Assembly (NCBI GenBank): GCA_934511465.1
Contig: CAKSWG010000001.1
Location: 62,001-126,000 of the forward strand
Direction: 5' to 3'
Length of the DNA stretch: 64,000 nt
From: an uncultured Faecalibacterium sp.
GTDB lineage: Bacteria > Bacillota > Clostridia > Oscillospirales > Ruminococcaceae
Part shown: positions 50,072 through 58,991 of the stretch, piece after piece
Position numbering within the stretch: the first letter of the stretch is position 1
Layout: every line of letters starts with the position of its first letter
The notes under the pieces: model-generated
The model's database searches: none
Told to the model about the DNA's origin: nothing
What the model saw: only the letters and a program-made list of their open reading frames with translations
Program-made: the position numbers and the translations under genes

Positions 50072-51082
50072 TCACGACTCCCGGATGCGGGCGATGAGCT
50101 CGCCCTGCTCGGCAAACAGATCGTACATCGGCTGCACGGCGGCGCGGAATTCGGCCTTTTCTTCTTCGTCCAGCTCCGTCACCTCAATGCCTGCCGCACG
50201 CATGTTCTCCTCCGAGTCAGCTTCCTGCTGCGCCCAGAGCCGGCGTTCCACCCGGGCGCTTGCACGGGCACACTGCCGGATGATCTCCGGGTAACGCTCG
50301 TCCAGCGCGGCCAGCTTGTCCATCGCGGCGGGGCTTGCCAGCTGCACCTCCGGCACACGGGTGTGCTCATCCTTTAAAAAATAGGGTGCCACCTCGTAGT
50401 GGCCCATGGCTTCGTAGCTGGGCCAGTTGTTCTCGGCGCCATCGATCTCCCCGTTGTGCAAAGCGGCATACACCTTACTGTACACCACCTTTACCGGCTT
50501 TGCACCAAGGTCGGTGATCATTTCGCTCATCATATCGGATTCCTGCACGCGGAGGGTCAGGCCCCGCAGGTCTGCAAGGCATGTCACCTTCTGCCGGGTG
50601 TAGAAGCTGCGCACGCCGGCGTCGAACCATGAAAGGCCGGTGAGTTCCAGCGAATCCAGCATGGAGAGGAACTCGTCGCCAATGGAGCCGTCCAACACAC
50701 GCCACATCTGGCTGGCATCCACGTAAAGGTACGGCAGCTGCAATACGCTCAGCGCCGGCTCGTACTCGGCCAGCTGGCTGAGGGACACGCGGGAAAAATC
50801 GATGCCGCCGAACTGCATCTGCTGAATGACGCTTTGCTCCGCCCCCAGCTCTCCCCCGCTGTACACCAGCACTTTCACCCTGCCGTCGGTGCGCTGGGCC
50901 ACAAGGTCCGCAAAGGCCAGCGCCGCCTGCGTGGTGGGATAATCCTCCGGCTGGTTCTCTGCATAGCGCAGGATCAGCTCTGCACCCGGCTCGTCCTGTA
51001 CCGGCTGATGGCCGCAGCCGGATACCGGCAGTGCCAGCACCGCCGCGCCGAACAGGGCCGTGAGCATCTGACGGCGGGTCAC
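50072..51082 (-). CDS. Second TRAP-type substrate-binding lipoprotein, linked to a two-component system
   Basis: 336 residues with an N-terminal MTRRQMLTALFGAAVLALPV signal and lipobox VSGC (Cys23). The DctP fold is clear: AENQPEDYPTTQAALAFADL, GGIDFSRVSLSQLAEYEPAL, LRGLTLRVQESDMMSEM and VYAALHNGEIDGAENNW. It is encoded with the kinase and regulator instead of with permease genes (GTG start overlapping the regulator stop as GTGA). It probably presents ligand to the kinase as a sensing accessory, or is an alternative binding protein for the same permease. Confidence 0.9.
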   Translation of the reverse strand: MTRRQMLTALFGAAVLALPVSGCGHQPVQDEPGAELILRYAENQPEDYPTTQAALAFADLVAQRTDGRVKVLVYSGGELGAEQSVIQQMQFGGIDFSRVSLSQLAEYEPALSVLQLPYLYVDASQMWRVLDGSIGDEFLSMLDSLELTGLSWFDAGVRSFYTRQKVTCLADLRGLTLRVQESDMMSEMITDLGAKPVKVVYSKVYAALHNGEIDGAENNWPSYEAMGHYEVAPYFLKDEHTRVPEVQLASPAAMDKLAALDERYPEIIRQCARASARVERRLWAQQEADSEENMRAAGIEVTELDEEEKAEFRAAVQPMYDLFAEQGELIARIRES

Positions 51083-51882
51083 AGGCGGACCTCCCGGGCG
51101 GCTTTGGCCGTTTCCTTGCGGTACTGGGTGGGGGTCATGCCGGTGCGCTTTTTAAAGGTGCGGGCAAAATAGCTGGAATCCTCATACCCCACCATGGAAG
51201 CCACCTCTGCCGCCGAACGGAACGGGTCGGTGAGCAGCTCCTTGGCGGCGTTGATGCGCAGCTCGGTCAAACAGTCCAGAAAGTTCGTTTTCTGGTACTT
51301 TTTGAACTGGGCCGAGAGATAGGCTGGGCTGATGTGCAGGATCTCGCTGACGCTGTCCAGCGAGAGATCGAACATGTAGTTATCTTCCATATACTTGCGC
51401 ACATGGGCCATGACCAGCGCGTTGCGGTCGTTCTCCCCTGCCTCGGCGGCATCGTCCTCGGGGTCGGTCTCCGGCTCCACCGGTGCCAGCTCGGCAAGGC
51501 GGCGGCCTGCTTCGATCTGGCGGATGGCCTTGCGGATGGATGCTTCCACCTCGTCCGGGTTCACCGGCTTGAGCAGATAATCGCAGGCCCCCAGATGCAT
51601 GGCCTCGTGGGCGTACTGGAACAGGCTGTAGGCTGTGACGAAGATCACCCTGCACTCCGGGCGCTGCTCCAGCACCGCGCGGGCTGCGTCCAGACCGTTC
51701 ATGCCGGGCATCTCGATGTCCATCAGGATCAGGTCTGCGCCCCACAGCACCGCCGTATCTGCGGCCTTGCGGCCATTCTCAGCGGTCTCAATGGTCACTT
51801 CGTGCTCAAAGCGGCGGGCCACGATGTCCGCCAGCGTCTCCCGTTCCAGCGTTTCATCATCCGCGATCAACAGACGAATCAT
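51079..51882 (-). CDS. Response regulator, receiver plus AraC-type DNA-binding domain (YesN type)
   Basis: 267 residues: receiver LLIADDETLERETL with the phospho-acceptor Asp in LILMDIEMPGMNG, a short linker, and two helix-turn-helix units of the AraC family (ILHISPAYLSAQFKKYQKTN; VASMVGYEDSSYFARTFKKR). The partner kinase is encoded directly upstream with a four-base overlap (ATGA). Likely targets are the dctPQM promoter and its own operon. Confidence 0.94.
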   Translation of the reverse strand: MIRLLIADDETLERETLADIVARRFEHEVTIETAENGRKAADTAVLWGADLILMDIEMPGMNGLDAARAVLEQRPECRVIFVTAYSLFQYAHEAMHLGACDYLLKPVNPDEVEASIRKAIRQIEAGRRLAELAPVEPETDPEDDAAEAGENDRNALVMAHVRKYMEDNYMFDLSLDSVSEILHISPAYLSAQFKKYQKTNFLDCLTELRINAAKELLTDPFRSAAEVASMVGYEDSSYFARTFKKRTGMTPTQYRKETAKAAREVRL

Positions 51883-53435
51883 TCCTCAAACTCCTCCTCA
51901 TTCTCCACCAAGGGCAGGTACAATACCACGGCTGTGCCCCATCCGGGGCGGGACCGTATGACCAGACGGCTGTTTTTATCCAGCAGACGCAGACGCGCCG
52001 CCACATTATAAATGCCGATGTGCTCCCAGCGCTCGCCGGGCTGGCGGAGTGCTGCACGCAGCTGCTGCAATTGCTCCGGCTGGATGCCCATGCCGTTATC
52101 CACCACACGGATGCACAGCAGGCCTTTTTCCCGCAAGGGATTGACCCGGATGCGCACCACGCCGCCCTCTTCCTTGGGGCAGATGCCGTGCTTGAAGGCA
52201 TTTTCCACGATGGGCTGCAAGATGAAGGACGGCACCATGGTCTCCGTCAGGTCCAGCGAATCAGAAAAAGCCCACTCCATGCGCACCCGCTCGCCAAAGC
52301 GGACGTGATAAATGGAGTAGTATTCATCTACGATGCGCACCTCGCGGGAGAGCGGCACCTGTTCGTCGTTGCTCATCAGGCTGTAGCGCAGCAGATGCGA
52401 AAGCGCCATGATGAGCGCCTGCGTGCGGTAGGCCGTCTCGGTGCCGGCGGTCTGCTGGATCACATTGAGGGTATTGAACAAAAAGTGCGGGTCGATCTGG
52501 CTGCGCAGCTGCTGCAATCGGCTGCGCTCCATGCGGTTCTGCAATTCCAGTGCTTCGGTCTTCTGGCGGTGCAGTTCCCGCTCGATCTCGTTTTTCTCCT
52601 GCAAAGTGGTCACCTGCTGAGCCATGGAGTGCTTCATGATGTTAAAGGACTCGGCCAGCCGGGCGATCTCCGGCTGCTTGGGCAGCGGGATGTCCGGCGT
52701 GTCGAACCGGCTTTTGCCAATGGCGCGGGACGCCGCGATCATCTGCTGCACCGGCGTGAGCAGCCGCATGACCATGTGGCCGGTGACGCAGCCCAGCGCC
52801 ACGCACAGGGCTACCACGACCGTTTGCAGCATCGTGATGCGCTCGTTCAGGGCCGAAATGGTGGTGTAGTTGGTCTGGGAATCCAGAATGGCGGTTTCCA
52901 GCAATTGCAGCGTGTACTGGCTCAGGTAGCTGCCGCAGGGTGCCACCTTGGCGTAATACAGCTGCGAGGCAGCCGCATCGTTGCCGCTGAGCAGGTCGTT
53001 TTGCAGCTCGTCCAACAGGCCGGTGTAGGTCTGGTAGACCGTATCCACCGCGCCGTAGAGCACCCGCTGCTCATCGCTGACGCTTTGCAGGCTGTCCAGA
53101 CTGGTGCCGATGCGCCACAGCCACGCGTTGCAGGTGGAAGCCGAGGATTCCAGCTTTGCAATGAGCGCTTCCGGCTCGCTGTTCTCCCAGCGGTAGTCCT
53201 CCAACACGGAGATGGAGCTTTCCACACCGCCCTGAAAACGGCTGATGGCGTTGAAGCAGCCCATCTGCTCGTCCTGCACGATCTGAACGGCGCTGGACTG
53301 GTAGCCGTTGAGCATGATCTGCATGGCAAAGGCCGCAAAAAATGCCGCCAGACACAAGCCCATGCGCTGTTTTAAGGTGATCTGCCACTTGCGGTGCTGC
53401 AAAGCCTGCCGCCTCCTTTCGCCCTTTTGTTTCAT
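51879..53435 (-). CDS. Sensor histidine kinase (YesM/LytS-type)
   Basis: 518 residues: two transmembrane helices flanking an extracytoplasmic sensor domain of about 175 residues, a HAMP-like linker, and a HisKA_7TM/His_kinase domain with LRSQIDPHFLFNTLNVIQQ (phospho-acceptor His) and HATPase motifs ILQPIVENAFKHGI and VDNGMGI. Membrane kinase of the YesM class that senses extracellular sugar or a binding protein. First of the three-gene operon kinase-regulator-binding lipoprotein, which points to sensing together with that lipoprotein. Confidence 0.93.
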   Translation of the reverse strand: MKQKGERRRQALQHRKWQITLKQRMGLCLAAFFAAFAMQIMLNGYQSSAVQIVQDEQMGCFNAISRFQGGVESSISVLEDYRWENSEPEALIAKLESSASTCNAWLWRIGTSLDSLQSVSDEQRVLYGAVDTVYQTYTGLLDELQNDLLSGNDAAASQLYYAKVAPCGSYLSQYTLQLLETAILDSQTNYTTISALNERITMLQTVVVALCVALGCVTGHMVMRLLTPVQQMIAASRAIGKSRFDTPDIPLPKQPEIARLAESFNIMKHSMAQQVTTLQEKNEIERELHRQKTEALELQNRMERSRLQQLRSQIDPHFLFNTLNVIQQTAGTETAYRTQALIMALSHLLRYSLMSNDEQVPLSREVRIVDEYYSIYHVRFGERVRMEWAFSDSLDLTETMVPSFILQPIVENAFKHGICPKEEGGVVRIRVNPLREKGLLCIRVVDNGMGIQPEQLQQLRAALRQPGERWEHIGIYNVAARLRLLDKNSRLVIRSRPGWGTAVVLYLPLVENEEEFEE

Positions 53436-53443
53436 AACGATTT

Positions 53444-53473
53444 ATTTTACCACGTTTCGGCCCGGATTGGCAA
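53444..53473 (-). promoter_or_regulatory. Promoter of the sensor operon
   Basis: On the minus strand TTGCCA (53468-53473), 18 bases, TAAAAT (53444-53449). Confidence 0.6.
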
Positions 53474-53491
53474 GGTTTGCACGGGTTTCTC

Positions 53492-53520
53492 TTGCCTAAA
53501 CGGCACAAATGTGGTACGAT
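53492..53520 (+). promoter_or_regulatory. Promoter of the YcxB-like gene
   Basis: TTGCCT (53492-53497), 17 bases, TACGAT (53515-53520). Confidence 0.55.
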
Positions 53521-53547
53521 GCCTATAAATACAAAGGAGGCGACTTT

Positions 53548-54081
53548 ATGTCCCAGACCATCTCCGTTTCCACCACCATGGACGAAGCGGGCTTCCACGA
53601 TTTTGCCGTGTTTGATGCATTCCATCACCGCAAAGCATGGCTGCGCCCGGCTGTTTTTGCCTTTATCATGCTGTTTTTTGCCGCCGTCTGCCTTTCGCAG
53701 CTGGGCAAGCGTCCGGGTGCCGGGCTGCTGGCCGCCGTGCTTGGCATTGTGGGCGTCGGCCTGCCGCTGAGCTATTTTTACACGTTCTTCCGCAGCGTTT
53801 CCAAGCAGATCAAGCAGATGCATCTGCCGCGCGCCTTCTACCGCGTGGAGCTTGCTGACGGCGGCATTGCCGTGTGGATGTACGGCCAGCAGGACAAGCC
53901 CGAACCCACCACCCGCCATGCTTGGGCAGATTTTTACTGCGCCTACCGCACCGAGAATGCTGTATACCTCTATGTGGAAAAAGAGAAGGCTTACTTACTG
54001 AATGACCGCATGGAAGCGGTATGGCAGTTCTTGACCGGTATCCTGCCAAAGGAAAAGCTGCACGACTGCCGAAAAGGTTGA
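53548..54081 (+). CDS. YcxB-like membrane protein
   Basis: 177 residues. Cytoplasmic N-terminal part (MSQTISVSTTMDEAGFHDFA), two adjoining transmembrane segments (PAVFAFIMLFFAAVCLS; GLLAAVLGIVGVGLPLSYFY) and a C-terminal domain with FYRVELADGG, WADFYCAYRTENAVYLYV and LLNDRMEAVWQFL, matching the YcxB-like C-terminal domain found in small membrane proteins of Firmicutes. Function unknown. AAGGAGG lies nine bases before the ATG 53548. It is convergent with uxuB. Confidence 0.82.
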   Translation: MSQTISVSTTMDEAGFHDFAVFDAFHHRKAWLRPAVFAFIMLFFAAVCLSQLGKRPGAGLLAAVLGIVGVGLPLSYFYTFFRSVSKQIKQMHLPRAFYRVELADGGIAVWMYGQQDKPEPTTRHAWADFYCAYRTENAVYLYVEKEKAYLLNDRMEAVWQFLTGILPKEKLHDCRKG

Positions 54082-54105
54082 GCCAAAAAACATGCACAGG
54101 CAAAA

Positions 54106-54143
54106 AAAAAGAACTGCTGAAGGAAATGTCAGCAGTTCTTTTT
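54106..54143 (+). terminator. Terminator of the YcxB-like gene
   Basis: AAAAAGAACTGCTGA / TCAGCAGTTCTTTTT. Confidence 0.85.
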
Positions 54144-54187
54144 GTATATAAAGACCCACGCTGCGGCAAAGCAAAGCGCAGCGTGGG
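54144..54187 (-). terminator. Terminator of uxuBA
   Basis: CCCACGCTGCG / CGCAGCGTGGG, an 11-bp perfect stem; on the minus strand it is followed by TCTTTATATA. Confidence 0.75.
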
Positions 54188-54220
54188 AGCGAAGATAGCT
54201 TATTTTATTGTGTCAGCCGG

Positions 54221-55807
54221 TCAACGGGCAACCGTGTACTTGTGCAGGGTCTTGCGTACAGCGCCGGGGCCTGCAAACAGCTCCTTGGCCATGGACTCGA
54301 TCTTCTCGCCCAGACCAACGGCATACAGGTCCACGCCGAACACGTCAACACGGCTGTACAGCTGCTTCAGGCAGCTGAAGTCCTGCTCGCCTTCCTTGAC
54401 TTCCAGCGGAGCCACGATGGCTTGCAGTTCTGCCAGCAGCGGGTCGGTGGAGGGCTCGAAAGCCTGACCGTTGTCGTCGATGCCCTTCAGGTAGCGGGCA
54501 TAGCCTGCCAGCACCAGCGGGATCAGGATGAGGTTGGACTTATCCAGACCGCGTGCCTCGTAAGCCTTGATGGTCTCGCCAAAGCGGATGGCCAGCTTCT
54601 GGGAGGTATCGGTGGCGATACGCTGGGGCGCATCGGGCATGAAGGGGTTGGGCAGACGGCGGTTGATGACAGCGCCGATGAACTCGTAGGGGTTCAGCAC
54701 ACCGGGATCAACGACCACAGGCATTGCCTCGATGTAGCCGATCTTCTGGATGAAGGCGCGCAGGTCCTCATCGGCCATCTCGGCAGAGATGAGGGTGTAG
54801 CCCAGCATGCAGCCGTAGATGGACATGGCAGTGTGCAGAGGGTTCAGGCAGGTGCACACCTTCATCTTTTCGATCTTGTCCACGGTCTCGCGGTCGCAGT
54901 ACAGCACACCGCCCAGCTCCAGCGGAGGACGGCCATTGGTGTAGTGATCCTCGATGCACAGGTACTGGGTCTCCTCGGCGTTGACGAAGGGTGCAGTGAA
55001 GGTGTGCTTCTCGGTGACGATGGTGTAGTTATCCTCAAAGCCGTCGTCAGCCAGCATCTTCTGCACCTTGGCGTCCGGGCGCGGGGTGATCTTGTCGATC
55101 ATGCTCCACGGGAAGGTGATCTTGGTCTCGTCCTGCACATAGGTCAGGAACTCGGCGGGCACCAGACCCTGCTCCACCCACTTTGCGGCGTAGGTGTGCA
55201 CGGCAGTCTTGACCTTATCGCCGTTGTGAGAGCAGTTATCCATGCTCTGGACGGTGAGCGGCAGCTTGCCGGCCTTGAAGCGCTCGTACAGCAGCGCAGT
55301 GACCTTACCCATGGCCAGCACGGGGGTCAGGCCGCGCTCCAGATCCGCAGGAGCAACGCCGTAGCCCTTCTCAGTGATGGTGAAGGAGATCATCTGCAAG
55401 CTGGGGTTCTGGAAGATCTCCACCAGACGTGCCCAGTCCTCGCCGAAGGAGTAGTCAGCCTTCAGGCTCTCGGTGACGGAAGCCGCCACCTTCTTCTCGA
55501 TCTCGCCGGTGGACTTCAGGCAGACCAGCAGGCTCATGTTATCGTAGGGGCGGTAAGCCTTATCGATGATCTCGTAGTCAAAGCTCTCGGCCACGATCAC
55601 GCCGCGGTCATACTTGCCGGTATTCAGCGCATCGTTCAGGATGGCAGCCGGGAAAGCGCGGAAGATGTTGCCTGCGCCGAAGTGCACCCAAGTGGGTTCA
55701 GCGTGGGTCTTGGCCTTGACGGCCTCGATATCGAATTTGGGCAGCTCGTAGCCCTTTTCTGCCCACTCGGCGGACAGATTGCCGTTTTTGATCTCAGACA
55801 GCTTCAT
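54221..55807 (-). CDS. uxuB: Fructuronate reductase (mannonate oxidoreductase)
   Basis: 528-residue long-chain dehydrogenase of the mannitol dehydrogenase family. N-terminal Rossmann part WVHFGAGNIFRAFPAAIL; the C-terminal domain has FPWSMIDKITP and the catalytic region SMDNCSHNGDKVK (Asn, Lys). It interconverts D-fructuronate and D-mannonate with NAD(H). It follows uxuA by five bases, giving a two-gene uxuAB operon for glucuronate degradation. KDG kinase/aldolase and uronate isomerase genes are not in the window. Confidence 0.93.
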   Translation of the reverse strand: MKLSEIKNGNLSAEWAEKGYELPKFDIEAVKAKTHAEPTWVHFGAGNIFRAFPAAILNDALNTGKYDRGVIVAESFDYEIIDKAYRPYDNMSLLVCLKSTGEIEKKVAASVTESLKADYSFGEDWARLVEIFQNPSLQMISFTITEKGYGVAPADLERGLTPVLAMGKVTALLYERFKAGKLPLTVQSMDNCSHNGDKVKTAVHTYAAKWVEQGLVPAEFLTYVQDETKITFPWSMIDKITPRPDAKVQKMLADDGFEDNYTIVTEKHTFTAPFVNAEETQYLCIEDHYTNGRPPLELGGVLYCDRETVDKIEKMKVCTCLNPLHTAMSIYGCMLGYTLISAEMADEDLRAFIQKIGYIEAMPVVVDPGVLNPYEFIGAVINRRLPNPFMPDAPQRIATDTSQKLAIRFGETIKAYEARGLDKSNLILIPLVLAGYARYLKGIDDNGQAFEPSTDPLLAELQAIVAPLEVKEGEQDFSCLKQLYSRVDVFGVDLYAVGLGEKIESMAKELFAGPGAVRKTLHKYTVAR

Positions 55808-55812
55808 AATGA

Positions 55813-56913
55813 TCAGCCCTTCTTTTTCTCTTCGTCCAGACGGTCCAGCAGGTCCCAGACGCCCAGCATGTACTGAATGCCCAGTGCGCGGTCATACTTG
55901 CCGTAGCCGGGACGGCAGCTGCCGGGGCCTTCCTCCCACAGCTGACGGCCATGGTCCGGGCGGATGTAGCCCTCGAAGCCGCAGTCATGGTAAGCGCGCA
56001 GCACCTCAATGATGCCGGTCTCGCCGCAGCAGTCGCGGTGGGCAGCCTCGGAGAAGTCGCCGTTGGGGAAGTGATGGATGTTGCGGATGTGGCCAAAGGC
56101 AATGCGGTCGCAGTGCTTGCGCACGATCTCGGCGCAGTTGTTGTTGGGGTTTGCGTTCAGGCTGCCGGTGCACAGGGTCAGGCAGTTGTACGGGTCGTCC
56201 ACCATCTTGAGGAAGCGGTCGATGCTGGGCTCGTCCACCAGCAGACGGGGCAGGCCGAAGATATCCCAAGGGGGATCGTCCATGTGGATGGCCATTTTGA
56301 TGTCGCACTCATGGCAGGTGGGCATCAGGGCATCGAGGAAGTACTTCAGGTTCTCCCACAGCTTCTCCTTGGTGACAGGCGCATAAGCCTTGAACAGCTC
56401 GTCCAGCTTTGCCATACGCTCCGGCTCCCAGCCGGGGAAGGTCATGTGGTACTTCTCGGTGAAGGACATGATGTACTCGGCCATGGCCTTGTAGTCGCCC
56501 TTGATCTTATCCTTCTCGTAGAACAGCGCGGTAGAGCCGTCGCCCACGGGGTGGAACAGGTCGGTGCGGGTCCAGTCGAAGATGGGCATGAAGTTGTAGC
56601 AGATGACCTTGACGCCGAACTTGGACAGGTTGCGGATGCACTGCTTGTAGTTCTCGATGTACTGGTCGCGGGTGGGCAGACCGATCTTGATGTCGTCGTG
56701 GACATTGACAGACTCAACAACATCCATATCGAAGCCGTATGCGTGGATCTGATCTGCCACCTTCTGGATCTCGTCCACTTCCCAGATCTCGCCGGGCATC
56801 TTGCTGTGCAGTGCCCAGACGATGCTGGTCACGCCGGGGATCTGCTTGATGTCGCTCAGGCTGACGGGGTCGTTGCCCTCGCCATACCAGCGCCAACCCA
56901 TTTTCATAGGCAT
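55813..56913 (-). CDS. uxuA: Mannonate dehydratase
   Basis: Converts D-mannonate to 2-keto-3-deoxygluconate. 366 residues, TIM barrel. MKMGWRWYGEGNDPVSLSDI at the start, then VICYNFMPIFDWTRTD, KMAIHMDDPPW (metal site Cys/His-Asp) and HIRNIHHFPNGDFSE near the C-terminus, all as in Mn-dependent UxuA. AGGAGG lies seven bases before ATG 56913. Confidence 0.96.
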   Translation of the reverse strand: MPMKMGWRWYGEGNDPVSLSDIKQIPGVTSIVWALHSKMPGEIWEVDEIQKVADQIHAYGFDMDVVESVNVHDDIKIGLPTRDQYIENYKQCIRNLSKFGVKVICYNFMPIFDWTRTDLFHPVGDGSTALFYEKDKIKGDYKAMAEYIMSFTEKYHMTFPGWEPERMAKLDELFKAYAPVTKEKLWENLKYFLDALMPTCHECDIKMAIHMDDPPWDIFGLPRLLVDEPSIDRFLKMVDDPYNCLTLCTGSLNANPNNNCAEIVRKHCDRIAFGHIRNIHHFPNGDFSEAAHRDCCGETGIIEVLRAYHDCGFEGYIRPDHGRQLWEEGPGSCRPGYGKYDRALGIQYMLGVWDLLDRLDEEKKKG

Positions 56914-56976
56914 AGGGAATCCTCCTGTTTTTGCTTTGCATGTATGCGCAGCCGTGTGCTGCGTCCTTATGCTTAT

Positions 56977-57005
56977 ATTCTAGTATATCAGTTCCCGTTT
57001 TTCAA
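56977..57005 (-). promoter_or_regulatory. Promoter of uxuAB
   Basis: On the minus strand TTGAAA (57000-57005), 17 bases, TAGAAT (56977-56982). Confidence 0.6.
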
Positions 57006-57082
57006 TGGACGCATTGCCGGATTTTGGTGTTTATTCTTGTATACTTTAGACAAAAAGCCCAAAAAGCGCCCCGTTTACGGGC

Positions 57083-57118
57083 AAAAAGTCCGCCGAATGA
57101 TCATCACCCGGCGGACTC
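57083..57118 (-). terminator. Terminator of the surface-decoration cassette
   Basis: On the minus strand AGTCCGCCG ... CGGCGGACT followed by TTTTT, directly after the DegT aminotransferase gene. Confidence 0.85.
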
Positions 57119-57132
57119 CTCTACTTCATATA

Positions 57133-58239
57133 TTACAACTTTTGCTCCAGCACGATCTTGCAGATGCGGTCCACATCCTCCATGGCAAGGTCGGCATACA
57201 GCGGCAGGGTGAGCACCCGTTTTGCCACATGCAGGGCCACCGGCGTTGCGTCCACATCGTATTTACCGTGGAAGCACTCGAAGGTATTGGTGAGCGGATA
57301 GAAATATTTGCGCGCACCAATCCCGTTTTGGGCCAGTGCATCCATCACTTCGTTGCGACTGGCACCAAAAAGTGTTTCGTCGAACACCACCGGGAAATAG
57401 GCGTAGTTGGACCGGACCTCCGGCTGCTTCACATTCAGGCGCAAACCCTCTACTCCTTCCAGATGTTCCCGATAACGTTCCACCACAGCCTCACGCTTGG
57501 CAATTTCCTCATCCACATGACGCAGGTTGCACAGGCCCATGGCGGCGCAGAACTCGTTCATTTTGGCGTTGGCGCCCACGGCATCCACTTCTTCCGGGCC
57601 GTGGATGCCAAAGTTTTTCAGCTCGTACAGTCTGCGGCCCATATCCGGGTCACGGTAGCACACCGCGCCGCCCTCAATGGTGTTGAACACCTTGGTTGCA
57701 TGGAAGCTGAAGCAGGAAGCATCGCCAAAGCTGCCGATGCCCTGCCCTTTGTAGGTCTCGCCAAAGGTGTGGGCTGCATCGTACAGTACCTTGAGCTCGT
57801 ACTTGTGGGCAATGCGCTCGATCTCTTCGACATTGCAGATGTTGCCGTACACATGCACCGGCAAGATGGCACAGGTGCGGTCGGTGATGAGCCGTTCGAT
57901 CTGAGTCACATCCATGGTGTAGGTCTCGGGGTCGATATCGCAGAACACCGGTTCCAGCCCGTTGCGCACGATGGCGTGGGTGGTGGACGCAAAAGTGAAC
58001 GGCGTGGTGATGACCTCGCCCTGCAGGTTCAGTGCTTGCAACGAAAGCTCCAGCGCCATGTGGCCGTTGGTGAGCAGTTCCACATTGGGCACGCCCATGT
58101 ACTTTTGCAGTTCCGCTTGCAGAGTTTTATGTTTTACGCCCATATTGGTCAGCCAGTGGCTGTCCCAGATGGGACGGATCTCTTCAATGTATTCTTCCAG
58201 CGTTGGCATGGAAGAACGGGTAACTAAAATATTGTTCAT
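57133..58239 (-). CDS. DegT/DnrJ/EryC1/StrS family aminotransferase
   Basis: 368-residue PLP enzyme. TNGHMALELSLQAL (cofactor phosphate cup), DAAHTFG (Asp holding the pyridine N) and SFHATKVFNTIEGG (Schiff-base Lys). Family members aminate keto-sugars bound to nucleotides, or serve as sugar dehydratases. Its GC content is like that of the housekeeping genes, unlike the genes upstream. AAGGAAGCAGGGGTTGA precedes the ATG. Last gene of the co-directional cassette. Confidence 0.93.
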   Translation of the reverse strand: MNNILVTRSSMPTLEEYIEEIRPIWDSHWLTNMGVKHKTLQAELQKYMGVPNVELLTNGHMALELSLQALNLQGEVITTPFTFASTTHAIVRNGLEPVFCDIDPETYTMDVTQIERLITDRTCAILPVHVYGNICNVEEIERIAHKYELKVLYDAAHTFGETYKGQGIGSFGDASCFSFHATKVFNTIEGGAVCYRDPDMGRRLYELKNFGIHGPEEVDAVGANAKMNEFCAAMGLCNLRHVDEEIAKREAVVERYREHLEGVEGLRLNVKQPEVRSNYAYFPVVFDETLFGASRNEVMDALAQNGIGARKYFYPLTNTFECFHGKYDVDATPVALHVAKRVLTLPLYADLAMEDVDRICKIVLEQKL

Positions 58240-58256
58240 TCAACCCCTGCTTCCTT

Positions 58257-58991
58257 TTATTTATAGCAATAACCACCGTGGATCTCCAACACTGCTCCGT
58301 TGATAAACCGATTATGAATCGCCTCCATACAGAGGCTTGCAACCTCTTCCGGTTCAGCAAAACGCTTCAGTGCAGTTTTCTCTTCGATTCTTGCGCGTTG
58401 ATCTGCTGGTTTGTTCTTCTGCCAAGGCGTATCAACAAATCCAGGCGCTACCGCATTTACATTGATCTTCCGGCCTGCAAATTCCTTTACCAACTGCTTG
58501 GTCAAAAAGTGAACGGCACTTTTTGTTGCGCCATAAGCAATTGAAATGCTATGCGGATAAATTCCCATCGCTGAGCCCATAAATACGATGCTTCCGTTTT
58601 TCTGCAGCATCGGATCCAATTTCTGAATGAGGAAGAACGGGCAACTCAGATTTGTGTTGATCACATAATCCCACTTTTCTTGCGTGATCTCCTGAAAAGT
58701 CGACCGGTCAGTAACACCGACATTCAGCACCACCACATCCACTTTGTCTGTGATCTGCCGAATTTTCTCCACGAAACTCAGAACATTTTCGTAGTTAGAT
58801 AATTCCTGCTTTATTACTTGAAAGCTGTCCATCTCTTCTCCCTGCACAGCTTCCATCTCGGCCTTACACGCCTGTGCTTCTGCATCATTGTGGGCATAGT
58901 TTCCGATTACAAAATAGCCTTCTCTCAACAGTTTCTTTGCAACCGCTTTTCCAATGCCCTGCGTGCTGCCTGTCACAACGGCATATTTCAT
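58257..58991 (-). CDS. Short-chain dehydrogenase/reductase
   Basis: 244 residues: TGSTQGIGKAVAKKL (nucleotide loop), VVLNVGVTDR where most have NNAG, Ser in MGSAMG, and YGATKSAV (catalytic Tyr and Lys). NAD(P)-dependent oxidoreductase of unknown substrate. It overlaps the nucleotidyltransferase gene by four bases. The base composition is clearly lower in GC than flanking regions. Confidence 0.9.
   Translation of the reverse strand: MKYAVVTGSTQGIGKAVAKKLLREGYFVIGNYAHNDAEAQACKAEMEAVQGEEMDSFQVIKQELSNYENVLSFVEKIRQITDKVDVVVLNVGVTDRSTFQEITQEKWDYVINTNLSCPFFLIQKLDPMLQKNGSIVFMGSAMGIYPHSISIAYGATKSAVHFLTKQLVKEFAGRKINVNAVAPGFVDTPWQKNKPADQRARIEEKTALKRFAEPEEVASLCMEAIHNRFINGAVLEIHGGYCYK

Noticed and set aside
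55951..58227. 758-residue frame opposite uxuA and the DegT gene
   Set aside because: Spans two unrelated genes and their terminator on the other strand; composition is that of an antisense shadow.
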